From Gymnogyps californianus (Eukaryota > Chordata > Aves > Accipitriformes > Cathartidae), in NCBI RefSeq assembly GCF_018139145.2, contig NC_059486.1:11470001-11534000 (forward strand): 64,000 nucleotides of DNA, read 5' to 3'. Both the position numbers and the translations under genes were made by a program. Shown here piece after piece: positions 53,301 to 64,000 of this stretch. Numbering within the stretch: position 1 is the first letter of the stretch; every line of letters starts with the position of its first letter. The notes beneath the pieces were generated by a model that was not told the origin of the DNA, did no database searches, and saw only the letters and a program-made list of their open reading frames with translations.

Positions 53301-56300
53301 ACTTAACAGCTGTTTTTCTGCAATTCCCAGGACTTTTGCTGTAGCACATTATCCTCAGACAGACAGCGGTCTCCTTTTTGCAGGCACTCCATTTATCCCA
53401 GATCAATCATGTGGATGAGGTATGTAGGACTTGGCCCAATACTAAGAAAAACAGCCATGCAACTTCTGCTTTAATAAGCTGAAGGCAAACAGCAAAACCT
53501 ATGTGGTCAGACTGACAGCAAAAAGAAGAAAAAGCTTTGCTTTTTTATTGTAGTGTAAAGATTTCCACCCACTTTCGTACTGTACATAATGGAGTGATAT
53601 ATTTCTATAGCGATGGCTGTACTTTAGATAATTTATTTAAGCACTTTAAGCCTTTTACTGTAAAACTGGTAGTTAAAATTGTCCATTTTATTTTAGAATC
53701 CCAACCATGTGCATCAGCAACTACAGGCCATCATTTAAGGGATTTGTTCTATACTCTTCATCTGTACCCAATAACCTTCGTGTCCTGGTATAATTAATTA
53801 CCAATGTTTCCAGAGAACATTTTTGTATGCTTGATCAGCTCAGCTACAAAGTTCTTTAATTTATCAGAGAATCTATTTAAACAAGATGCCAAGGTTTTTC
53901 TGAGTTTCATATCACAAGATATTATTTTAAATAATTACTAAGATTACTTTGTCTACCTGAAAAATAAATAGACTGCCTATTGCCGGGTGGGGGGAAGAAG
54001 CTGTGCCTATCAGTGCTTTCAGATGCTCTGGAACAGATTTCTCCACTTTAAACTTTTTTCTGCTCAACCATTGAAACACTTTTCCAAAGGTTTATGTTAA
54101 AGCAAGGTGTAAATTTAAGGGTTTTATCCCTATGACAGTATCAGTGGTGGGAGCAACATTTCACAGCTGGTTCGGCCTCTAATGTGGGCACAACTGTATC
54201 AGTAAAATGGAACTGGGTCTCTGTGACAGGAATGCTATAAGCACATTTATACAAATATAACTTACATCATGGAAGTTGAACTTCCTCAAACAGTTTAGCT
54301 AAAGGGTGTAAATATCCTGAGAAAACCCTGGATGCCTCATCTAAGAGTCCTGATCCTAACGAAAGATGCTTGTTGGCCTTCCAATTGGGTTCAAATAAGT
54401 GAAACTCCCATTTCATGGGGGCTTTTACAAACTGAAATGGAAATCAAGAATATGGGCAAGGGTGAGAAAGGAAATGCAGAAACACCATTTCTGTACTGAA
54501 GACTAACTCTGATTACAGCAGGCCTGACTTACAAGGAGGCAGTAAGTGCTTTACCCTTCTAAATTATCAAACAAGAGTTACAACCTGTCCAGAGATCAAG
54601 CCCAGCATGGAAAAGATTAAGAACCATCAAACAAAAAGTAGTATTAGCCAAGAACAAAAGTTAAGGCTTACAAGTAATTACTCCTCCTTTGTAACAGCCT
54701 GGTGACTTTTTAATCCTCCTTCTGGCATCATATGCTTCTGTAGCACTTCATCTGAACCCAAACAGGCATCTGTTAAGCACATCATCGGCTCCAGTGTGAC
54801 AGATCAGCTCAAATTCCTACAACCTAGCAAGTTCATTTTTGGAGCTGGATATGAAACTGTGAATTCTGATCTGTATTATTATTTCTTGGATTCCAGTGTA
54901 AGAGGAATTTTCTTTGGGGGGAATTCATATGGAGCTGGAGCCCTGGGTGCTGGATTCACTAGAACAGTCATAAAAGCTTAATATTTTTAAGCCATTCTTT
55001 TATGAGGTTGGTTTGAAACAACTTTCTTTTGGACTGGGAATTAAGGGTTTAGATTGTGGGTGGGAGATTACTGGCCAATGGCCATGTATCTTCACTGACT
55101 GATGTTTGATGAGCCACTGAGCCTTCAAGGAAACCATCTGCCTGTCCCCTCAGCCAGAAGGCTCCTAGCCAGAGAAAGCCAGTGAGAAGCAGAAGACATC
55201 TGCCTATGCAAAGAAGGAGTAATGCGAGAAGCTTTCTCTGCACCTTGTATGGCCCTCACAAAGGCACATTTATAATTACTCCTTCCAGGAAACAAACCAT
55301 ATGAAAAGTGGTAGACAATTTCTAACCCTCTGTGTTCTCCTGTTACCCTAGCAGATCAGTACAGCTGAAGCTTCCACCAATAATTCTGTAATTTTTAAGG
55401 CAGGATCTTCTCCTTCCTTTTTATAACAGCTTTACCCACTGCCTTGTTCCTCCATTCCTAAACGTAGCTATAATTGAATGCTGTACCATATTGATTTTTT
55501 TTGCCAAAATTCCATGCCACTAGAGAACTAAGAAAAAAATAACTAATATTATTTACAGCACCACCACCAGCTAAAATCCTGCAAATCCTGCAAATATTAT
55601 CCCCCTTCCTTACATGGACTCCCATTCCCATGTTGCCCCTGCACCCAGAGAGGCTAACCGTACTATAAGCACATTATACAAACCATCCTCTCACAAAAGT
55701 CCCCACCCTTGAATTCTCTTCTGTGACTCCATCTTCCACTACAAACCTGTCCTGCTCTTGCACAGCAAATCACGTATTCCAGCTCAGGAAATACAGAGTA
55801 GGGAAAGAATAAAAGGCACACTTAAATCAGCACAGATGTCTCCTTCACCACAAAATGTCAACACCTATGTTTTCTGGTTCATTTTCCCTTAATTTTCTAT
55901 ACCGGCACAATATTTAGTGACTTCAGCGTGTACGAAATCTTTGTAGCAAGTATTTTGCTTAGAACTAGAGCTCAGCAAATACATTCATTTAGACCTCAGA
56001 ACGACCCTAGTTGTACTCTCATCCGCTCCAAGTGCCCTTTTCTTAACATCTAGAAAAGGGAATTTTGCTGTTAGAAAGGCTGAGTGGAAATTAAAACCAA
56101 ACAAGCTCAAATTCAGAATATGGAACATATTTTTAACTGTGACGCTGATTAACTATTGCAACAAAGGGAGCAATGGCTTGTCCATGTCTTCACATCAAGA
56201 TTGGATTCCTTTCTGAAAGGTACTGTTTTCTCAGCACAAGTTACTGTTTAAGTACAGGGATAACTGGAGCCTCATACTCCTTTCTGGCTTAAAATCTATA

Positions 56301-58488
56301 GTTCTATGACCATTCAAAAAAATCAATTCAAAAACCTACATGACAGGGTAATTGCAGAAGCCACATTTTCTATTTCTCATGCTTGCCCATCAGATAGGCT
56401 TTCTCATCCAGTGAGAGAACAGAGAGACTCTGACTAATTGCACATAAGCAATGTCAAGTGTCAGATGCTTATGGTGAATGCTTGAGACCAATCCATGAAG
56501 TTAAAAATAAACTGTGTAAACAAATCTGCCAGAGAAATCCATAGAGCAAACATTTGAGGGAATTGCAGCCTATTCTCAAATATTCTGTGAGCACCCAACA
56601 AGGGCAATTTTGTCAAATAAATGATTGCTAAAGAAATTATTTTCTCAGTTCTTTTTAGAACCCAGGTTTCATTAAACTGAGACCTGAAGTCCAAGGATAA
56701 GTTTATAATTACAGTGTTTCACTGATTGACATGGGATGGTATATTCCTATTCACATATATGGGAGTACACACCCTTGGTAACCAACTAGACCTATTTCAA
56801 GCCCAGATGTAGATGGAGCCTTATTTAGCCTAGATCAGAGTTCAATTCAACCACATCACATAACGATTGTCAGGAGACACTATAATCAGTTATTCTGAAC
56901 AAATTTCCTATTTTATTTCAGTGGGATAGATTAACTTATTTCATTCAGTATATTGTTAAATGAAAAACTGCAATAATATTCTAGTAAATAAGCTGCTCTC
57001 CCATACTGAGAGTATATCCTTAATGAAATTATCCTTTGTATATTACTGCAGCCAAAATCTTCACTAAATCTCAACAGACATTTGTGGATTTAGTACAGAA
57101 GTGAACACTTCCCCCATTCTTCTCCAGCAGAGGCAGAACACAGTCATTTCAGAACTGTCAGGAAAATGACGAAAGTACCTAAAACAATGAATGAACAAAG
57201 GTACACCAGGAACTTCTGCACTTCTTTAAAACACAAAAACAAAGGGACGGTCACTGAAACTAAATGATGGGAATTCAAAGTGTATTAAAAAAAAAAAATT
57301 TCATACGGTGTGTGATTAGATGATAAAGCTCATTGCCAGGGAGGAAGGCACAGAGACCAAGAACTTACCCAGACTTAAATTGATGATTTGAATGTTTGGA
57401 AAGATATGCAGACCATCTAGAGTAATGTCATTAACTACATGTAAAACTCCTTGTTTTAGTATTTATCTATTAGAAACCAGGATTAGACCTCTGCATTATA
57501 AAGCATTATCCAACATCTGTCAGGTTGTTCCATTTTCCTCAGGATTACTGACACGACAGGCACATATGTATAAACCACAAATAGCTGTTTTGTGATGTAC
57601 AGCCTTTTCACAAACAGAAAAGAGAATGTTTAAAGTCTAATTTGATAACACAAGGAAAACTTTCAGAAAACTGCACGTTAGAAATGCATTTCCAGTCTTT
57701 TAATGACAGCCTACAAGCTCCAATTTTTGATGGTCACAGTTCTATGTATCTCACCCTTTGACTGCAGAAATTCCAAAATATCCTTTTATTGCAAACCTAT
57801 CTTCTCCATCACCCTCAATTCATATAACTGAGACGTGTTAGTCAAAGACTGTCTGACATTCAGGACTGAAATCTATAAACTGTTTTCTCAGACTGGTTGA
57901 TGACCTTAAAAGTCTGTAAAACAACAGTGTATATGCAAAGGTCAGTGAAGGTTTCAGAAATCACTCCCACTCCCAGTGCTGACATTACCAATTGTCTGTA
58001 CTGCCGAGGCCATCTGACATATTTAAGCTAGTTTACTGTTTAGAATCAAAGATAAGTATCTGGAACTCAAATTTCCACTAATGAAAGCTTTTGTTAAGAG
58101 ATAAGGTTTGGAAAACTTCTATATAGACACCATTCAAGTACTCAGGCTTTCTTCCCCTTGCCAGAAGCTGCAAATGTCAGTGTCCTGTGAGCAACATACA
58201 GTAGGTAAAATGTCATATGATGGCCTTTCGTTCCAACGCTGTTTGCCTCATTGTGGTAAACTCCATGGATTCTGCATTCATTCATTGTGTCAGCACTAGA
58301 AGTCCAAAGTAAATAACACTTAAACTGATTCTGTCTGATAGCTGTAGAGAAGAGGAGAAGGATTTTGGACACCAGAGTTTATTCCCAGCTCCACTGAAAA
58401 CATGTGGTAGCCATACGAAACCTCTGCAACCCAGTTTCTCTAGCGATGAAATGAGAGAAGCTATCACTAAGTTTGATTGACTTTGATT

Positions 58489-58506
58489 AAAAAAAAAAAA
58501 AAAAAA
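58489..58506. repeat. Poly-A tract, 18 bases
   Basis: An uninterrupted run of 18 A. The preceding sequence shows no gene-like open frame or polyadenylation signal suggesting a processed pseudogene. Confidence 0.9.
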
Positions 58507-58614
58507 CACATTGAGTTCATCAGACGAAAGACTAGGTAAAACAGTCTCTCTCTTTTTTCTTTAAAGCAGGCAAAAATAACCCAGTGGAAGTCACAAAGTG
58601 GGGAATAAGCAGAC

Positions 58615-58725
58615 AATATGGTCAGGATTTTCTAACTTTACCAATAACTTTTGAGAGATCTGGACTGTTTACCTCCCATTGAAGACACTGCTGAAGAGGC
58701 CTAATTTTCATGGGAATACAATTAT
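58615..58725. repeat. Possible ancient amniote repeat
   Basis: ATGGTCAGGATTTTCTAACT, CTTTTGAGAGATCTGGACTG, CTCCCATTGAAGACACTGCT and GAGGCCTAATTTTCATGGGA resemble an old repeat with 'gccagattttcaaa' and 'cctaactcccattgaagtcaatggg' phrases. The assignment rests on memory of the family and is tentative. Confidence 0.35.
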
Positions 58726-60292
58726 GTGAAAGACAGGTCTCTGCAGAGTATGTCTCAAATTTAGCCGTACAAGATGGCTCACAAAAACCCCCATGAAATT
58801 TTAAGCCTTGGTCAGAATGTCATAATGATCAGTTACATGAATATCACAGTTAGATTGTGGGGTTTTGTTTTCTTTTTTTAATTACTGAAGTGTCATAAAA
58901 ATGGGGACACGTAAGATGTAAGTTACAAACATGAAACAAATAGTTCTGGCCTTGGCAATGTATCAATTCCTTGTCTTGTGTCTCTTTCTCTAGTTTTTAA
59001 TAGCACTGTGCTTTCCTCCGCTGTTTAAGTCTTTGTTAGATGCTGATAGGCACTCACTCCTCTGTTTAGACATTAAATTGCTTTGCACAGGCTCCTTGTT
59101 TAAAAAGAGATTAGGGTCCTAGAGCCTGAATGGTGCAATTTGCTCAGCACTCTCCACTGCCACAAAGATCAACAAGAACCAAGAGTACAAAGCTCAGCGT
59201 GAGTAGTGCTCAGAGCCGTGCAGGATGGAGCTTTCAGCTATGTAGGTGTAGAAAGAGGACACAGAGGACTCAATAAAATGAATTACAATGCTTTTCCCCT
59301 TACCACCCAGTAAGAAAAAGGGAGAATAATTTTTCTTGTAAATAGGTACATTTTGAGAAGCTAATTAAAAATAAAGCCAACCACCAACATAAACAACAGG
59401 ACTTTGTACTACATTAGTGCCAAAAGGCCCACACTGAGATTCAGTCCCCACTGTGCTCTGCACTACACAAGTACAAGGGATATTACTGAAAGAGCCAGGT
59501 ATAACCTGGCAGTGAATAATTCCGAGGCTGAAAATGAAAAAAGGATTTCTTACCATCAGATCTGAACCAGGCTTTCCCTGGGGTTAATAATATACTTTTA
59601 GCATACATCTTGACATGTTCATAACTGGCATCTCACATTTCAGGGCCTGTATTCTCAGGGTCCTGGACTCTGCCATGAAATAAAACCCTTCCAGACCTAT
59701 CATCCCACCTTAGCAATTAAATATACAACAGATGGAAGAATTTTTCCCACCATCTAGATAGGGAACTGAGGCAGTGTAACTAAATTGAGTTTTTCAGGAG
59801 TTTCTATCAAAGCTAAGCACAGAAGTCAGACATCTTTAGACTCATTTGATGTCATTACCACAAATCCAATCCTTCCATTTCCAAACCTCCTTTACACATA
59901 GATTGATGACAAACATGCCAGAAGCTACATGATTTTTTTAGAGGTTGGGCAATTTAAACTTGCTCCTGCAAACAGCCAATAAACCCAGAGCAAAACGCCT
60001 CCTGGATAGCAGTTTCATTTCTTCAACAGCACTTTCCTTAGACCTGTCATCATAATGAGAATGTTTACACAAGAGCACTGATAACTGACTGAAGGGGTAT
60101 GTGACTTGGATTAGTGGTAGTTTTAAACAACTGCCTTCAATAAACCTTTCAGCTTCCTATCTTATGGTCTTGAGGGAGTTTTACTTTTCAGAGGAAGAAA
60201 AATATTATTAGCAAAAACTATTTCCATCGTCCTACCCAGTACTTGTTGTACAATCCCTTGTTTTGTTTGCCTTAATTTAGGTCCAGAATCCG

Positions 60293-60308
60293 CAAAGCTC
60301 GAGCTTTG
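60293..60308. repeat. Perfect 16-bp palindrome
   Basis: CAAAGCTCGAGCTTTG equals its own reverse complement. The flanking bases do not extend the symmetry. It could be a binding site for a dimeric protein or a chance event. Confidence 0.8.
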
Positions 60309-61030
60309 TAGCAGACCTCTCAACATACCTTTCAATGTTGAGATCCACACACAGAGTCACACGGAAAAGATTTTGATGACTGCCTGAGTTAGTGCCACAC
60401 CACATGGCAATTGTGCTGTTTTGCATTCTGGGGAGATATAGCACAGCAGATCACAGATAAATCCAACTAGCTGCATGTGGCACGTGAAGGAGGAGACAGT
60501 GACATTACACTGCACGTGTATCAGGTGAAGCATCAAAGCAAGACAGTCTAAGAAGGTAATACAATGTAAGAGTCTTACCGTTAATGTATGAAACTTGGCA
60601 AGACAAGATAGCAAATGCTTCCAGGATTAGACTCTAGTCTGTCAGCTTGCCTGAGTGGTAATGAAGTGCCTCAATCTCCACTACCTGGCATCTCCAGCAA
60701 TCTATGCAAATTTGGTGTAAAATATCTAATTTGTGGAGAAGACCACCATGGAAGTACCAACTTAGATTAGTCTTAACTGTTGCAGAATTTCACCCTTAGA
60801 AAAGTTTCACCACTGGTATACATCAATAAAGTTCCATAAAAGTCAGAAAAATTACTATGCACTACACTAGCAATGTCCCAGCCCCAAAGATGTTTTCTAA
60901 TTGCTTCCTGAAAAAAGTTTATTATTTATATGAAAATTTAACTTGAGTGAAGACAGACACTTATCCTTCACCCTCTCCTCCTCCATGGAGGAATTTCAAA
61001 CAGTAACAGACGTAATGCATGCACATTTTT

Positions 61031-61070
61031 AATACTTGCATGTATTAAATACTTGCATGCATGCATGCAG
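61031..61070. repeat. Duplicated 12-mer and CATG microsatellite
   Basis: AATACTTGCATG occurs at 61031-61042 and again at 61048-61059, the second running into several GCAT units (GCATGCATGCATGCAG, ending 61070). A small slippage-type repeat. Confidence 0.75.
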
Positions 61071-64000
61071 TGACTTAAAACATGCCAGAATATCCCAATA
61101 TCCTGGCTACAAACCTAATCATCTCCATTTCAAAAATGCAATGAGGATTTATGAGGAGATTAATTGAGAAATGAGGCTGAGGGGGTGGAGGATAGCCTTG
61201 CCCACTCGGGAAATGAACTCGGTGTCACCTTTAACCTCCAAGTAATTCTTTGTCACAGAGCACAAAGCAACTCATCATACCAGAACAGCAGCGGGACAGA
61301 AACCAAGCGGAAATCTATCTGGTTAAACACCTTCTGTCCCAGGGATTAATTAAAAGGGATGCTTAGAGCACTGGTGTTACTGTGGTCATAGCACTACTAA
61401 GGGCTATTTTTAAGGTGGTATCTCCTAAAAGGTGACCTAGCTGCTGCTGCTAACAGAGCAACAGCCAGTGGATACCGGGGTGAGCAGCCACTCCCCAAAC
61501 TCCAAATTGCTGTTTCTCTCAAGTATCCTGTCCTGACTCAAAAGCTTTGTGGCAGCATCCCAGCTTTCCACAGCAGCCACTGGGTGGTCTGTTTGGTGAC
61601 TACTGGCACTGCAGGGCAGAAGGAAGGAAGAGGGTCCTTAAGCCCCAGTCCCCACAGCAGCTGAACTTTGGCCATTCTGTAATCTCTTCTCTCCAGTTTA
61701 CCTGCAACAGGGAAGCGAGTGGGTGAAGAAATGACAGGAAGAACAAAGCACTACAGTGGCTGTGGTGTTAGTACTGGGTATGGGAAAGTCAAAACTACAA
61801 GAGGAAGAATGAGATACAGAAGAAGGAATCCTCCAGAGGGACACAAGCAGACCTGACAGAATGCTAAATCATAGTGAGGAAATGCAGAATAAGAATTATG
61901 TACATGTGTTTTTAATTCTGTTTTTATTGTTTAAGGCAGAGAGGATGATTTAGAAGTCCCTCTCTAAAGTCTTTTATTTGCTGTAATTGCCTTGCTATAA
62001 TCTGCCTAGAAAGGGTCAAACCAAAACACACCATCTGTGCCACACCTGAAGAAAGTGTCTGGGACAAGACATCTGACAACTCCAGTTTTGGGATTAGGAT
62101 GCAGAAGCCAACGAGACCAAGTTGTTCTTTCCAAGACAAAGTTTGTACCAAAGGAATAAATTCAGAAGCCAAAAAACAAGACATGCCTAAGATGAAGATA
62201 CCTTATAAGAACCTGGATCCAGTGTACAAAGCAGAGCAACAGCCTGGTGAGTCTTCAAGAAGGAACGATGGAGTGCATCAATGAAAGAGGCAAAGCTGGC
62301 CTGCACATCTCTGAAGCTACAATACAGTAAATCTGTATTTTCTGGGGCTGGTAGAAAACAGAATCCTTTTCTAAGAATCCTACCTTACTGTTGCTTCTCA
62401 AGTGTCCTTAAAGTCATTGGCAAAGACAAATGACGATGATGGATGCAAGTTTGTTATGCTGAGTGCCACAAAATTGCACAGAGCAAATGACTTATACCGT
62501 CTTTCTAAGAGGTTGAATGTGTCATGCTCCTAACGTGCTGTTGCTCAAGAATCAGTGAGACCTCCCTGCAAATCAATGAAATAGAGCCTTGCTATACATT
62601 CTGCAAGTACTATTTTTGTCCTTTCCTAATATAACTTCCAAACCTTCCTCCTCCCCCACGTCCCTGCCACAGATCCCTAATTCACACAGCTAAAACCACA
62701 GAGTGCCTCCTACAATTTTTTCCAACAGGTGCAGTCCTTAAAGATAAAATTAATTTTTCCCTTTCTTTGAAAATCATCTTCATTCAGCCTGACTCCTAAG
62801 GGAAATTAATGAGTGCTCACTGAATATGTTTACATAAGATCTCCTCAGGATTTACGCTATTAAGCATTAGGAGTGTTTTAATCTGCCCTCTAAGGGACAG
62901 AGAAGCTGATGTGGCTGGCTAAAGATGTCTCATACAATGAATGCTGTCCACTCACTACTGGCAGCATTGGCTGCACTAATACACTGTTGACTTTGCAGCA
63001 GGCAGTCACGTCGGCTCTGGTGACAGAGACTAGCAGCAGAGGATGGGGTTACAGCTGAATAAAAGCTACTGATTTAATCAGAAGCGTTCAGGGCTCTATT
63101 GTCAGTGAGATGCTGCAGGACCAAGGCATACTCAAAAGTCCAAGAGGCTGTAAGACCCTGGCTTTGAGCACAGCTCTCACTCCCCCTACAGCTGGCCCCT
63201 GAGCCACCACACATGGCTGTCCCCACTGTCAGCAGCGGTGACCCTGGGATGGAGACCTGTTGCACTCCTACGGTAACACGCAAACAAGCCTGTCGCATGC
63301 TTCTGCGTACCCACATGTATTTTCTCACATTGATCTATACTGGACCCCAACTGCTCATTCCCAGGCAGTGTTTCTCAGAAAAGCCTCTCTGCCGTAGGAA
63401 TTTCATCACTGACTGTAAATGCAAGTTTCTAGTGGACTCCACAACCACAGCTTGGCCTATACTATCTGATATAGGCTCCTTTGGAGTTAGAAAAATTCTT
63501 TTGCTAGTTCTTATTCACATAAAAAAAGAATATAGTTCTTTATGTAACAACAATAGTATGTGTCATAGTGAAATATGTACTTGTGCATGTGCAAGCACAC
63601 ATGCAATATATTTGTGCACACACACATAAATACAGTTCATTTCTATATGATAAACTGTAAATCCAACTCGAACTCTCAGACTGACTGGTCACATCATGTC
63701 TGAGCACGGAAAAAGCCAGATACCTTCTCCCTGTTGTAACTTTACTGAAGCCAGATGTCTTACATCAGAAAAGACTGTGGTCTAGCATGGCTATTGGATC
63801 AAGACAATATGATTTCAGCAATGATTAAAGATGCCTGTGGCTTCTGGGCACACAGGAACAAAGGAAACCCTTCTGTTGGAAGAGGGGTTAAATAAAATTC
63901 ACTGCTGCCTCTACATTTGCAGTTTTGTCTCCTTCATTAGTTAACAAAACAATAGACTCAGATTAATTAAAAGAACAAAAAAACCCCTATTACTATACTG

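Larger units (their letters stand above)
50359..64000. other. Non-coding stretch, presumed intron 1 upstream of the exon
   Basis: In gene orientation this lies 5' of the exon. No first exon (signal-peptide exon), CpG island or promoter was seen, so the gene start is beyond the window. It holds an old repeat at 58.6 kb, poly-A at 58.5 kb, the 16-bp palindrome at 60.3 kb, the CATG repeat at 61.0 kb and short CA/AT repeats near 63.6 kb. The longest open frame (63213-63629 plus, 138 codons) has no recognisable domain and runs into low-complexity CA sequence, so it is not called a gene. Confidence 0.5.

Noticed and set aside
63213..63629. 138-codon open frame on the plus strand
   Set aside because: No domain, signal peptide or repeat structure was recognised, and it ends in low-complexity CA-rich sequence. 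The length is within chance for 64 kb on six frames.

Overview
The window reads as bird (avian) nuclear DNA: AT-rich, CpG-poor, no operon-like packing of genes, and carrying CR1 LINE fragments whose 3' end has the bird-type ATTCTATG octamer tail, plus a few old MIR-type SINE remnants. Only one stretch is convincingly protein-coding. It is a single large internal exon on the minus strand (49441-50329, 889 nt) of a TMEM132-family gene, most like the TMEM132B/TMEM132C paralogues. TMEM132 proteins are single-pass membrane proteins of the nervous system, thought to act in cell adhesion.

Layout: 50330-64000 lies 5' of the exon in gene orientation and is interpreted as part of intron 1. The exon follows, with a clear branch point, polypyrimidine tract, AG acceptor and GT donor. 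Everything from 49440 down to 1 lies 3' of the exon and is interpreted as part of intron 2, since no further exon was recognised. From memory, TMEM132 genes have very long first introns, which fits one exon in 64 kb.

The presumed introns hold two CR1 fragments (12846-13125 minus strand; 31653-32279 plus strand, with decayed ORF2 coding sequence), several MIR-like SINE remnants (about 7.9, 20.2 and 43.2 kb, weaker at 22.4 and 29.5 kb), probable very old amniote repeats, homopolymer and simple repeats (notably 26 C at 36032-36057), a 47-bp tandem duplication at 6.9-7.0 kb, and an AT-rich inverted repeat of about 105 bp at 28966-29070 that could fold into a long hairpin. Two AT-rich stretches at 26.2-26.6 and 27.2-27.4 kb have the look of conserved non-coding or enhancer DNA, but this cannot be tested without alignment.

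No second gene, RNA gene, CRISPR array or integrated virus was recognised. Short open frames of 60-138 codons are scattered on both strands, as expected by chance in DNA of this length. I found no convincing evidence of a previously undescribed biological system.
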